From Fodinibacter sp045807225 (GTDB taxonomy: Bacteria > Actinomycetota > Actinomycetes > Actinomycetales > Dermatophilaceae): a stretch of DNA of 19,946 nucleotides. A program made the position numbers and the translations under genes. This document shows, in pieces, positions 7,363 to 13,724 of this stretch (its first letter is position 1; each line of letters begins with the position of its first letter). The notes under the pieces were generated by a model that was not told the origin of the DNA, did not search any database, and was given only the letters and a program-made list of their open reading frames with translations. Location of the stretch: the NCBI GenBank assembly GCA_045807225.1, contig JBJMHU010000080.1, positions 1 through 19,946 of the forward strand, written 5' to 3'.

Positions 7363-8727
7363 ATGGCTCTCGGCACTCCCGGCACGACCTCCACCGGTGT
7401 GATCCCCCGCGTCGACCTGCGGGGCACCCATCTGACCCTGCGCGAGCTGCGCGCCGCACTGCCCCGGGCCGAGTTCGATGTCGAGACCGCGCTCGATGCC
7501 GTTCGCCCCATCGTCGCCGCCGTGCGCGAGGAGGGCGCCTCCGCGCTCTACGCCGCGGCGGAGCGGTTCGACGGGGTCGCGCCGCCGCGCCTCAAGGTGC
7601 CCGCCGACGTCATCGCCGAGGCCCTCGAGACCCTCGACCCGGCCGTCCGGGCCGCCCTCGTCGAGTCCATCCGCCGCGCCCGCCTCGTGCACGCCGACCA
7701 GCGCCGCACCGACACCACGACGGTCGTCACCGAGGGCGGCACCGTCACCGAGCGTTGGGTGCCCGTCGACCGCGTGGGCCTCTACGTGCCCGGAGGGTTG
7801 GCGGTCTACCCGAGCAGCGTCGTGATGAACGTCGTGCCCGCCCAGCTCGCGGGGGTGCCGAGCCTGGCCGTCGCGAGCCCGCCGCAGGCCGACTTCGGCG
7901 GCTGGCCGCACCCGACCATCCTGGCCGCCTGCGCGCTGCTCGAGGTCGACGAGGTGTGGGCCATGGGCGGCGCCCAGGCGGTGGCTGCCTTCGCCTACGG
8001 CGTCGAGGACGGCGCCGACGTCTGCGACCCGGTCAGCCTGGTCACCGGCCCCGGCAACATCTACGTGGCCGCCGCGAAGCGCTTGCTCAAGGGGGTCATC
8101 GGCATCGACGCCGAGGCCGGGCCCACCGAGATCGCGGTGCTCGCCGACGACAGCGCGGATGCCGAGCACGTCGCCTCCGACCTCGTCTCCCAGGCCGAGC
8201 ACGACCCGCTCGCCGCCGCGGTGCTGGTCACCGACTCGGCCGAGCTCGCGGATGCCGTCGAGGCCGCGCTCGTGCGCCGGGTCGCCGCCACCAAGCACAC
8301 CGAGCGGGTGGGCCAGGCGTTGGCCGGCAGCCAGTCGGCCATCGTGCTGGTCGACGACGTCGACGCCGGGCTCGACCTGGTCAACGCCTACGCGGCCGAG
8401 CACCTCGAGATCCAGACCCGCGACGCCCAGGCCGTCGCGGCGCGGGTGCGCAACGCCGGAGCGGTCTTCGTCGGCCCCTGGTCGCCGGTGAGCCTGGGCG
8501 ACTACGCGGCCGGCTCCAACCACGTGCTGCCCACCGGCGGCTGCGCCTGCCACAGCAGCGGCCTGTCGGTGCAGTCGTTCCTGCGCGGCATCCACGTCGT
8601 CACCTACTCGGCCGGCGCCCTGCGTGAGGTGGGCGCGCACGTGGTCACCCTGGCCCGCGCCGAGGACCTCCCGGCCCACGGTGAGGCCGTGCTCGCACGC
8701 CACCCCGAGATCGACCCGGCGTCCTGA
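7363..8727 (+). CDS. hisD: Histidinol dehydrogenase
   Basis: Catalyses the last two steps of histidine synthesis, L-histidinol to L-histidinal to L-histidine, with two NAD+, in the cytoplasm. 454 aa, full length. The family signature runs through IDAEAGPTEIAVLADD to DLVSQAEHD. The zinc ligands are in place: Gln277 and His280 (SQAEH), Asp380 (GDYAAGSNH) and His439 (LPAHGEA); the catalytic pair is Glu346-His347 (AEHLEI). Spacing between these residues matches the E. coli enzyme closely (33 residues from His347 to Asp380, 59 from Asp380 to His439). ATG 7363 is supported by the -10 box just upstream. It is the first gene of the his operon. hisC starts 25 nt after the stop with its own -10-like box. 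Confidence 0.97.
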   Translation: MALGTPGTTSTGVIPRVDLRGTHLTLRELRAALPRAEFDVETALDAVRPIVAAVREEGASALYAAAERFDGVAPPRLKVPADVIAEALETLDPAVRAALVESIRRARLVHADQRRTDTTTVVTEGGTVTERWVPVDRVGLYVPGGLAVYPSSVVMNVVPAQLAGVPSLAVASPPQADFGGWPHPTILAACALLEVDEVWAMGGAQAVAAFAYGVEDGADVCDPVSLVTGPGNIYVAAAKRLLKGVIGIDAEAGPTEIAVLADDSADAEHVASDLVSQAEHDPLAAAVLVTDSAELADAVEAALVRRVAATKHTERVGQALAGSQSAIVLVDDVDAGLDLVNAYAAEHLEIQTRDAQAVAARVRNAGAVFVGPWSPVSLGDYAAGSNHVLPTGGCACHSSGLSVQSFLRGIHVVTYSAGALREVGAHVVTLARAEDLPAHGEAVLARHPEIDPAS

Positions 8728-8738
8728 CGCCGCGCCCC

Positions 8739-8744
8739 TAGACT
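8739..8744 (+). promoter_or_regulatory. -10 box before hisC
   Basis: TAGACT, identical to the box before hisD, ends 9 nt before the hisC ATG at 8753, inside the 25-nt hisD-hisC gap. It suggests an internal near-leaderless promoter that can express hisC and downstream genes without hisD. No -35 element is evident. Confidence 0.5.
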
Positions 8745-8752
8745 CCCCGCTC

Positions 8753-9883
8753 ATGGACTCCCGCACGGCGATCGAGGCGATGCTGCGCCCCGACCTCCGG
8801 GGGCGCACCGCCTACGGCGCACCGCAGCTCGACGTGCCGGTCGCGCTCAACACCAACGAGAACTCGTATGCCGTGCCGCCGGTGGTCGTGGCCGCCATCA
8901 CCGAGGCCGTGGCGGTGGTCGCGGCCGGGTTGAACCGCTACCCCGACCGTGAGTTCACCGCCCTGCGCGAGGGGCTCGCGGCCTACCTGTCGCGCAGCGG
9001 CACGCCGGTGGCGGCCGACCAGGTCTGGGCCGGCAACGGCTCGAACGAGGTTCTGCTGCACCTGCTCCAGGCGTTCGGCGGCCCGGGCCGCACCGCGCTC
9101 GGCTTCACCCCCGCCTACTCCATGCACCCGATCATCACCACGACGACCGGCACCGCGTGGGTCGACGGGATGCGCGGCGTGACCGGCGGGGGGGCGTTCG
9201 ACCTCGACCCGGCATCCGCCGTCGAGCAGGTGGAGCGTCACCGGCCCGATGTCGTCTTCCTCTGCTCGCCCAACAACCCCACCGGCACCGCCCTCGACCT
9301 CGACGTCGTCGAGGCGGTGCACGAGGCGGCATCCGGGGCACTGGTGGTCGTCGACGAGGCGTACGCCGAGTTCGCGCGGCCCGGCACGCCGAGCGCGCTC
9401 ACCCTGCTCGCGGGGCGGCCGCGGCTGGTGGTGACGCGCACGATGAGCAAGGCGTTCGCGCTCGCCGGGGGGCGGCTGGGCTACCTCGCCGCCGACCCGG
9501 TGCTCGTCGACGCGCTGCGCCTCGTGCGGATGCCGTACCACCTCTCGACCCAGACGCAGGCGGTCGCGTCGGCCGCGCTGGCCCACGCCGACCTGATGCT
9601 CGAGACGGTCGACGTGATCAAGGCCCAGCGCGACCGGATCGTCGCCGGGGTGGCCGGGCTCGGCCTGGACCCGGTGCCCAGTGACGCCAACTTCGTGCTG
9701 TTCGGTGGCCTCGCCGACGCGCCCACGACGTGGTCGGCGCTGCTCGAGCGGGGCGTCCTCGTCCGGGACGTGGGCATCGCCCACTATCTTCGTGTCACGG
9801 CCGGGACTCCGCAGGAGACCTCCCGGTTCCTCGAGGCGCTCGCCGACCTCGCCCCCACCCACCGCACAGGAGCCGTCCCGTGA
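8753..9883 (+). CDS. hisC: Histidinol-phosphate aminotransferase
   Basis: PLP-dependent class II aminotransferase converting imidazole acetol-phosphate and glutamate to histidinol-phosphate. 376 aa from ATG 8753; the frame is open back to 8624, but that stretch lies within hisD and is out of register with the family. The conserved N-terminus is LRPDLRGRTAYGAPQLDVPV, LNTNENSY. Other motifs: NRYPDRE, GNGSNEVLLHLLQAF for the phosphate cup, SPNNPTGTAL, VVVDEAYAEF with the PLP-ring Asp, TMSKAFALAGGRLGY with Schiff-base Lys233, and YHLSTQTQAVA. The stop TGA 9881 overlaps the hisB GTG by 4 bp. Other aromatic aminotransferases share the fold, but the operon position makes HisC clear. Confidence 0.95.
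   Translation: MDSRTAIEAMLRPDLRGRTAYGAPQLDVPVALNTNENSYAVPPVVVAAITEAVAVVAAGLNRYPDREFTALREGLAAYLSRSGTPVAADQVWAGNGSNEVLLHLLQAFGGPGRTALGFTPAYSMHPIITTTTGTAWVDGMRGVTGGGAFDLDPASAVEQVERHRPDVVFLCSPNNPTGTALDLDVVEAVHEAASGALVVVDEAYAEFARPGTPSALTLLAGRPRLVVTRTMSKAFALAGGRLGYLAADPVLVDALRLVRMPYHLSTQTQAVASAALAHADLMLETVDVIKAQRDRIVAGVAGLGLDPVPSDANFVLFGGLADAPTTWSALLERGVLVRDVGIAHYLRVTAGTPQETSRFLEALADLAPTHRTGAVP
9868..9872 (+). promoter_or_regulatory. Ribosome binding site of hisB
   Basis: AGGAG inside the end of hisC, 7 nt before GTG 9880. It decides the hisB start: the longer frame opening at 9730 runs through hisC and has no such site. Confidence 0.7.
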
Positions 9884-10494
9884 GCAGCGCCGCAGCCCCC
9901 CGCACGGCCACCGTGCGCCGGGCGACGTCCGAGAGCACCGTCGAGGTGGCCGTCGACCTCGACGGCACCGGCCGCGGTGAGGTCAGCACCGGCGTGCCGT
10001 TCTACGACCACATGCTCCTGTCGCTGGCCAAGCACTCGCTCATCGACCTCACCGTTCGCGCCGACGGCGACACCCACGTCGACGCCCACCACACCGTCGA
10101 GGACGTCGCCATCGTGCTGGGCCAGGCGGTGCGCGAGGCGCTGGGCGACAAGAGCGGCATCGCCCGCTTCGGTGACGCCACCGTTCCGCTCGACGAGGCG
10201 CTCGTGCTGGCGGTCGTCGACGTCGCCGGGCGCCCCTACGTCGTGCACGAGGGCGAGCCGCCCGGCCAGGAGTACGTCGTCATCGGCGGCAGCTACGTCG
10301 GCTCGCTGACCCGGCACGTGCTCGAGTCGTTCGCCTTCCACGCCCACATCGCCCTGCACGTGCGCGTGCTCGCCGGCCGCGACCCGCACCACGTGGTCGA
10401 GGCCCAGTTCAAGGCGCTGGCGCGGGCCCTGCGGGCGGCCGTGGCGCGCGACGCGCGTGTCGAGGGGATCCCGAGCGCGAAGGGTGCGCTCTAG
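9880..10494 (+). CDS. hisB: Imidazoleglycerol-phosphate dehydratase
   Basis: Manganese enzyme that dehydrates imidazoleglycerol phosphate to imidazole acetol-phosphate, the substrate of HisC. 204 aa, monofunctional as in other actinobacteria: there is no histidinol-phosphatase domain of the enterobacterial kind, so that step must come from another gene. Motifs: RRATSESTVEVAVDLDGTG at the start, GVPFYDHMLLSLAKHS, DAHHTVEDV (metal ligands His70, His71, Glu74 in HHxxE), and the second half-repeat with DPHHVVEAQFKALARAL. GTG 9880 forms a 4-bp overlap with the hisC stop and has a good AGGAG. The next ORF begins 3 nt after the TAG stop. Confidence 0.96.
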   Translation: MSSAAAPRTATVRRATSESTVEVAVDLDGTGRGEVSTGVPFYDHMLLSLAKHSLIDLTVRADGDTHVDAHHTVEDVAIVLGQAVREALGDKSGIARFGDATVPLDEALVLAVVDVAGRPYVVHEGEPPGQEYVVIGGSYVGSLTRHVLESFAFHAHIALHVRVLAGRDPHHVVEAQFKALARALRAAVARDARVEGIPSAKGAL

Positions 10495-10497
10495 CCC

Positions 10498-11139
10498 GTG
10501 GCCGGTCAGGTGCGGTCCGACGACGGGCACGGGCTGGTGCTCGTGCGGCGGTCACCTGCCGCGGTCACCCGGTGGCTGCGACGGGGCCTGGTGTCGGTCA
10601 CGGTCGCCCCGCTCGGCACGTGGACCGGCGTCACCCTGGCGGACGACCGGGCCCACAGCGCGGCCCCCTACGACATCGGCCTCGAGGTGCTGGCCGCCCG
10701 CCCGGCCCCGTGGCGGGCCCGCCCGACGATCGGCCTGTTCGACGTGCACGGCCGGGCCGCCGTCACCGTGCAGCCGACCGGGCCCCGCGCTCCCATCCAC
10801 TGGCTGGTCTGGGAGCCGCGACGCGGCGTGGTCGCCACGCCGATGCTGCCCCGGCTCCCACTGCCGATGCTGCTCGCCGCCGCCGGTGCACACGGGCGGG
10901 TGCGTGAAGAGGCTCTCGCCGACGTGCTGCGCTCGGGGCAGGGGGCCCCGCTCGACCTGCTGGTCACCGTGCTCGGCCTGCTCGGCCTGCCCGGGCGCGA
11001 CCTCCTCGTGCGAGGCGACGCCGCGGGGGCCAGCGACGTCGAGCCGTCGGCGCGCGGCATCCTCGCCTTCGACCGGCTGATGGCCGACGAGGCCAGCCAC
11101 CGGTCCGAGACCGCCGACGACTCCGGGGGCCGCCGGTGA
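10498..11139 (+). CDS. Unrecognised protein inside the his operon
   Basis: 213 aa, GTG start 3 nt after the hisB stop; its TGA overlaps the hisH GTG by 4 bp. This tight coupling and normal GC-rich codon use argue that it is a real operon member. I do not recognise the family. The N-terminal 60 residues look beta-rich (GLVLVRRSP, GLVSVTVAPLGTWTGVTL), the middle contains IHWLVWEPRRGVVATPMLPRLP, then helical stretches MLLAAAGAHG and PLDLLVTVLGLLGLPGRDLL; the last 30 residues are hydrophilic and probably disordered. No signal peptide, no convincing membrane helix, no Cys and no nucleotide-binding motif is seen. Position suggests a link to histidine synthesis or its control, or simple co-expression. 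It does not resemble a histidinol-phosphate phosphatase, the missing step, by any motif I can see. Confidence 0.75.
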   Translation: MAGQVRSDDGHGLVLVRRSPAAVTRWLRRGLVSVTVAPLGTWTGVTLADDRAHSAAPYDIGLEVLAARPAPWRARPTIGLFDVHGRAAVTVQPTGPRAPIHWLVWEPRRGVVATPMLPRLPLPMLLAAAGAHGRVREEALADVLRSGQGAPLDLLVTVLGLLGLPGRDLLVRGDAAGASDVEPSARGILAFDRLMADEASHRSETADDSGGRR

Positions 11140-11777
11140 GCCCCTCCGTCGTCGTCCTCGACTACGGCAGCGGCAACATCCGCAGTGCCGTGCGAGCGCT
11201 GGAGCACGTCGGTGCCGACGTCACGCTCACCGCCGACCCGGATGCCGCGCTGGCCGCCGACGGCCTGTTCGTGCCCGGCGTCGGCAACTTCCACGCGTGC
11301 ATGGCGGGCCTGGCCGCCGCCGACGGGCCGAAGCTCATCGACCTGCGGCTCGCCGGCGGCCGGCCGGTGCTCGGGGTCTGCGTCGGCATGCAGGTGATGT
11401 TCGAGGGGTCGACCGAGCCCAGTGAGTCACCGGTCGAGGGGGTCGGGGAGTGGCCGGGCACCGTCTCGCGGCTGCTCGCCCCGGTCGTGCCGCACATGGG
11501 CTGGTCGACGGTCGAGCCGGCGCCCCGCTCGGTGCTGTTCGACGGCATCGGCGGCGAACGGTTCTACTTCGTGCACTCCTACGCCGCGCACGACTGGCGG
11601 CTGGGGACGTCAGAGGGGCCGTTCGCGGCCGTCGAGCCCCGGGTCACGTGGGCCACCCACGGCGAGCGGTTCGTGGCGGCGGTCGAGAACGGTCCGCTGT
11701 CGGCGACCCAGTTCCACCCGGAGAAGTCCGGTGAGGCGGGGCTGGCGCTGCTGCGCAACTGGGTCCGCTCCCTCTGA
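11136..11777 (+). CDS. hisH: Imidazole glycerol phosphate synthase, glutaminase subunit
   Basis: Class I glutamine amidotransferase that hydrolyses glutamine and passes ammonia to HisF for imidazole ring closure. 213 aa, normal length. N-terminal VVVLDYGSGNIRS; VPGVGNF near residue 50; nucleophile Cys82 in GVCVGMQ; catalytic His194 and Glu196 in QFHPEKSG. VHSY is the conserved segment before the last third. The GTG start overlaps the stop of the preceding unknown ORF (GTGA), so translation is probably coupled. The partner hisF is not in the window, so the complex needs a gene elsewhere. A 158-nt gap separates it from priA, unusually long for this compact operon. Confidence 0.96.
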   Translation: MSPSVVVLDYGSGNIRSAVRALEHVGADVTLTADPDAALAADGLFVPGVGNFHACMAGLAAADGPKLIDLRLAGGRPVLGVCVGMQVMFEGSTEPSESPVEGVGEWPGTVSRLLAPVVPHMGWSTVEPAPRSVLFDGIGGERFYFVHSYAAHDWRLGTSEGPFAAVEPRVTWATHGERFVAAVENGPLSATQFHPEKSGEAGLALLRNWVRSL

Positions 11778-11788
11778 CCTGCTGGCTG

Positions 11789-11904
11789 TCCCCAGTGGGG
11801 ATGGTGGACCGGGTGACCGGGTCGCTGCCCTGAGCGGCAGACTGGTCCTCGACCCGAGTCGGTGCTGGAACGGCTGCCTCGGCGACCAGCTGAGGACCCG
11901 ACTC
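11789..11904 (+). other. Inverted-repeat-rich gap between hisH and priA
   Basis: Non-coding stretch within an otherwise gapless operon. It holds a TCCCC-AGT-GGGGA hairpin (11789-11801); an 8-bp tandem repeat GACCGGGT (11807-11822); a CTGCC/GGCAG hairpin (11825-11840); and three longer pairings: CTGGTC 11842-11847 with GACCAG 11884-11889, GGTCCTC 11844-11850 with GAGGACC 11892-11898, and GAGTCGG 11856-11862 with CCGACTC 11898-11904. The first two of these exclude each other; the last two cross like a pseudoknot. It matches no riboswitch class I recognise. Function is inferred only from structure and position. Confidence 0.4.
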
Positions 11905-11922
11905 CCGCAGACCGCGACCCCC

Positions 11923-11927
11923 GGAGG
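11923..11927 (+). promoter_or_regulatory. Ribosome binding site of priA
   Basis: GGAGG, 8 nt before GTG 11936. It is the strongest Shine-Dalgarno in the his region, as expected for a gene that starts independently after a 158-nt gap instead of by coupling. Confidence 0.7.
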
Positions 11928-11935
11928 ACCCACCC

Positions 11936-12682
11936 GTGAGCCAGACCGCGTCCGAGCCCCGCCTGGAGCTGCTGCCCGCCGTCGACGTCGTCGAGGGGCG
12001 GGCCGTGCAGCTCGTGCAGGGCGTGGCCGGCACGGGTGGGGAGTTCGGCGACCCGGTCGAGGCGGCGCTGGCCTGGCAGGAGCAGGGCGCCGAGTGGCTG
12101 CACCTCGTCGACCTCGACGCCGCCTTCGGGCGCGGCTCCAACGCCGAGCTGCTGGCCCGCATCGTGGGCACGCTCGACATCCGGGTCGAGATGAGCGGCG
12201 GCATCCGTGACGCCGAGACGCTCGAACGGGCGCTGGCCACGGGCTGCCGCCGGGTCAACCTCGGCACGGCGGCGCTGGAGGACCCCGACTGGACGGCGCG
12301 TGCCATCGCCGAGCACGGCGACCGGGTGGCGGTCGGCCTCGACGTGCGCGGCACGACGCTCGCCGCCCGCGGCTGGACCCGCGAGGGTGGCGACCTGTGG
12401 GAGACCCTGGCCCGGCTCGATGCCGAGGGGTGCGCCCGCTACGTCGTCACCGACGTGGCCAAGGACGGGATGCTGCAGGGCCCGAACCTCGCGCTGCTGC
12501 GCGAGGTCTGCGCTCGCACCGACCGCCCGGTCGTGGCGTCCGGGGGGGTGTCGACGCTCGCCGACGTCGTCGCCATCCGCGGCCTGGTGGGCGACGGCGT
12601 GGAGGGCGCGATCATCGGCTCCGCGCTCTACCGGGGCGCGTTCACGCTGCCCGAGGCGCTCGACGCGGCGGGGCGCCCGTGA
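11936..12682 (+). CDS. priA: Phosphoribosyl isomerase A (HisA, probably also TrpF)
   Basis: TIM-barrel Amadori isomerase that converts ProFAR to PRFAR in histidine synthesis; in actinobacteria PriA also isomerises phosphoribosyl-anthranilate for tryptophan synthesis. 248 aa. General base/acid residues: Asp17 in LLPAVDVVEGRAVQL and Asp173 in VVTDVAKDGMLQGPN. Phosphate sites: MSGGIRD and ASGGVSTLAD. The loop ARGWTREGGDLW contains Arg145 and Trp147, matching the Arg/Trp pair of mycobacterial PriA used to switch between the two substrates, so I favour PriA over single-function HisA. GTG 11936 has a strong GGAGG. The stop overlaps the following GTG by 4 bp. Dual function is inference from homology. 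Confidence 0.93.
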   Translation: MSQTASEPRLELLPAVDVVEGRAVQLVQGVAGTGGEFGDPVEAALAWQEQGAEWLHLVDLDAAFGRGSNAELLARIVGTLDIRVEMSGGIRDAETLERALATGCRRVNLGTAALEDPDWTARAIAEHGDRVAVGLDVRGTTLAARGWTREGGDLWETLARLDAEGCARYVVTDVAKDGMLQGPNLALLREVCARTDRPVVASGGVSTLADVVAIRGLVGDGVEGAIIGSALYRGAFTLPEALDAAGRP

Positions 12683-13440
12683 GCGAGCACCACCACGAGC
12701 AGCGTGGCGGCGACGGGCCCGGCCCCACCGACTCCGCCCAGGTGCCGTGGGCGGGTCGCGACCTCTCCCCGAGCGGCTTCGAGACCGACACCGGCGCCGC
12801 CGACCCCGCCCTGGTGGCCGCCCTCGCCGCACCGGGTGACGACGTCGCCCTGATGCGGGCCGTCGAGGCCGGCCGGTTCGTGGTCCCCATCGTCGCCGAC
12901 CTCACCGAGGCCGACACCACCGGCGAGCACGCCGTCGACAAGGCGGTCGACATGGCCGCGGTCACCCTGGTCTCGCCCGACGGCCAGCGCGCCCTGCCGG
13001 TCTTCACGGGCACCGCCGCCCTCTCCGCGTGGGACCCCACCGCCCGCCCCGTGCCGGTCACCCCGGCCCGGGCCGGCCAGGCCGCCGTGGCCGAGGGGTG
13101 CGACGTCATCGTCGTCGACGTCGCCGGGCCGGCCACGCGCGTGCTGCGACCCTCGATGGTCTGGGCGCTCGCCCAGCAGCGGCCGTGGCAGCCGCCGCAC
13201 ACCGATCCCTTCGTCGCCCGCAGCGTGGCCGCAGCCCTTCGCGACGAGGGCGACGTCACGGCATCCGAGGTGGAGGAGGGCAACCCGCCGGGCGAGGGCG
13301 TGCTCGGCGTGGTGCTGGAGCTGCGGCCCGGCCTCACGCCCGAGCAGGTGCGCGACGTCGCCACCCGGGTGGGGGAGCGGATGGCCACCGACGGCGAGCT
13401 GCGGGCCCGGATCGACGGCCTGGCCTTCCGCCTGCGCTGA
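12679..13440 (+). CDS. SseB family protein
   Basis: 253 aa, GTG overlapping the priA stop (GTGA). It resembles the SseB N-terminal domain proteins found beside priA and infC in many actinobacteria; the name comes from a Salmonella secretion protein, and the actinobacterial function is unknown. The N-terminal 40 residues are His/Gly-rich and probably disordered. The recognisable core runs from DPALVAALAAPGDDVALMRAVEAGRFVVPIVADL through TLVSPDGQRALPVFTGTAALSAWDP, the segment most typical of the family. No signal peptide, membrane helix or catalytic motif is seen. The frame is open further upstream (to 12397) only as a shadow of priA. It is the last gene of the his operon; no clear terminator follows before the infC promoter. 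Confidence 0.8.
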   Translation: MSEHHHEQRGGDGPGPTDSAQVPWAGRDLSPSGFETDTGAADPALVAALAAPGDDVALMRAVEAGRFVVPIVADLTEADTTGEHAVDKAVDMAAVTLVSPDGQRALPVFTGTAALSAWDPTARPVPVTPARAGQAAVAEGCDVIVVDVAGPATRVLRPSMVWALAQQRPWQPPHTDPFVARSVAAALRDEGDVTASEVEEGNPPGEGVLGVVLELRPGLTPEQVRDVATRVGERMATDGELRARIDGLAFRLR

Positions 13441-13468
13441 CCGATTTCGGGGGATGACGTCGCGCTGG

Positions 13469-13474
13469 TAGCCT
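13469..13474 (+). promoter_or_regulatory. -10 box of the infC-rpmI-rplT operon
   Basis: TAGCCT, a good actinobacterial -10, lies 29 nt after the sseB-like stop. Transcription would start near 13480-13482 and leave a leader of about 245 nt before infC. I see no convincing -35. Confidence 0.5.
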
Positions 13475-13487
13475 TGCGGATTGACCG

Positions 13488-13685
13488 ACCGCCCTCACCG
13501 GCGGTGTGCAAGAGAAGCCCAGCTTCCACCCGCGTCGACTCTCGAGTCGCCGGGTCCGAACAGGTCCGCGACGCGATGTCGTGCTGACGCCCGCACGGGC
13601 GTGGCGACGGCATCCACGGCGGGTCGGTGCGGAACGGACAACCAAGGGCTCCTCGCGCACGTGGCACGAGGAGCCTTTCTCGTGC
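13488..13685 (+). promoter_or_regulatory. Structured infC leader with attenuator-like hairpins
   Basis: The infC 5' leader contains a series of perfect hairpins: ACCGCC/GGCGGT (13488-13505), CGACT-CTCG-AGTCG (13536-13549), ACGCCC-GCAC-GGGCGT (13587-13602), and a terminator-like stem, arms 13644-13655 and 13667-13678 (12 pairs including one G-U), followed by TCTCGTG. The 3' arm of that stem overlaps an alternative hairpin, GCACGAG 13664-13670 with CTCGTGC 13679-13685. The two cannot form together, which is the layout of an attenuation switch. In Firmicutes this operon is controlled by L20 binding its leader; whether L20 is the ligand here is unknown. I do not match it to a named RNA class. Confidence 0.6.
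13644..13678 (+). terminator. Putative attenuator stem upstream of infC
   Basis: Stem with arms 13644-13655 and 13667-13678 around an 11-nt loop; the core GGCTCCTCG/CGAGGAGCC is perfect. It is followed by a short imperfect U-rich run (TTTCT), then 39 nt to the infC Shine-Dalgarno region. The U tract is weak, so termination efficiency cannot be judged by eye. Confidence 0.5.
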
Positions 13686-13724
13686 TCGCGGGTCACGACA
13701 TTGACGTGATGAACGGAGAAGCAC

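Noticed and set aside
8624..8752. Longer hisC N-terminus
   Set aside because: Lies inside hisD in another frame and crosses the TAGACT box; family similarity starts after 8753.
7273..8808. 511-codon minus-strand open frame opposite hisD
   Set aside because: Shadow of hisD; Gly/Val/Asp/Arg-rich translation without motifs, and it would cover the hisD promoter.
11801..11833. Ten-codon ATG ORF in the hisH-priA gap
   Set aside because: Too short, no His codons and no properly spaced Shine-Dalgarno; not a histidine leader peptide.
11778..11935. T-box or known amino-acid riboswitch in the hisH-priA gap
   Set aside because: No T-box consensus and no terminator/antiterminator pair of the known kind; left as unexplained structure.
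13504..13587. 27-codon GTG uORF in the infC leader
   Set aside because: No Shine-Dalgarno, its start is buried in the 13488-13505 hairpin, and codon content gives no regulatory hint; chance cannot be excluded.
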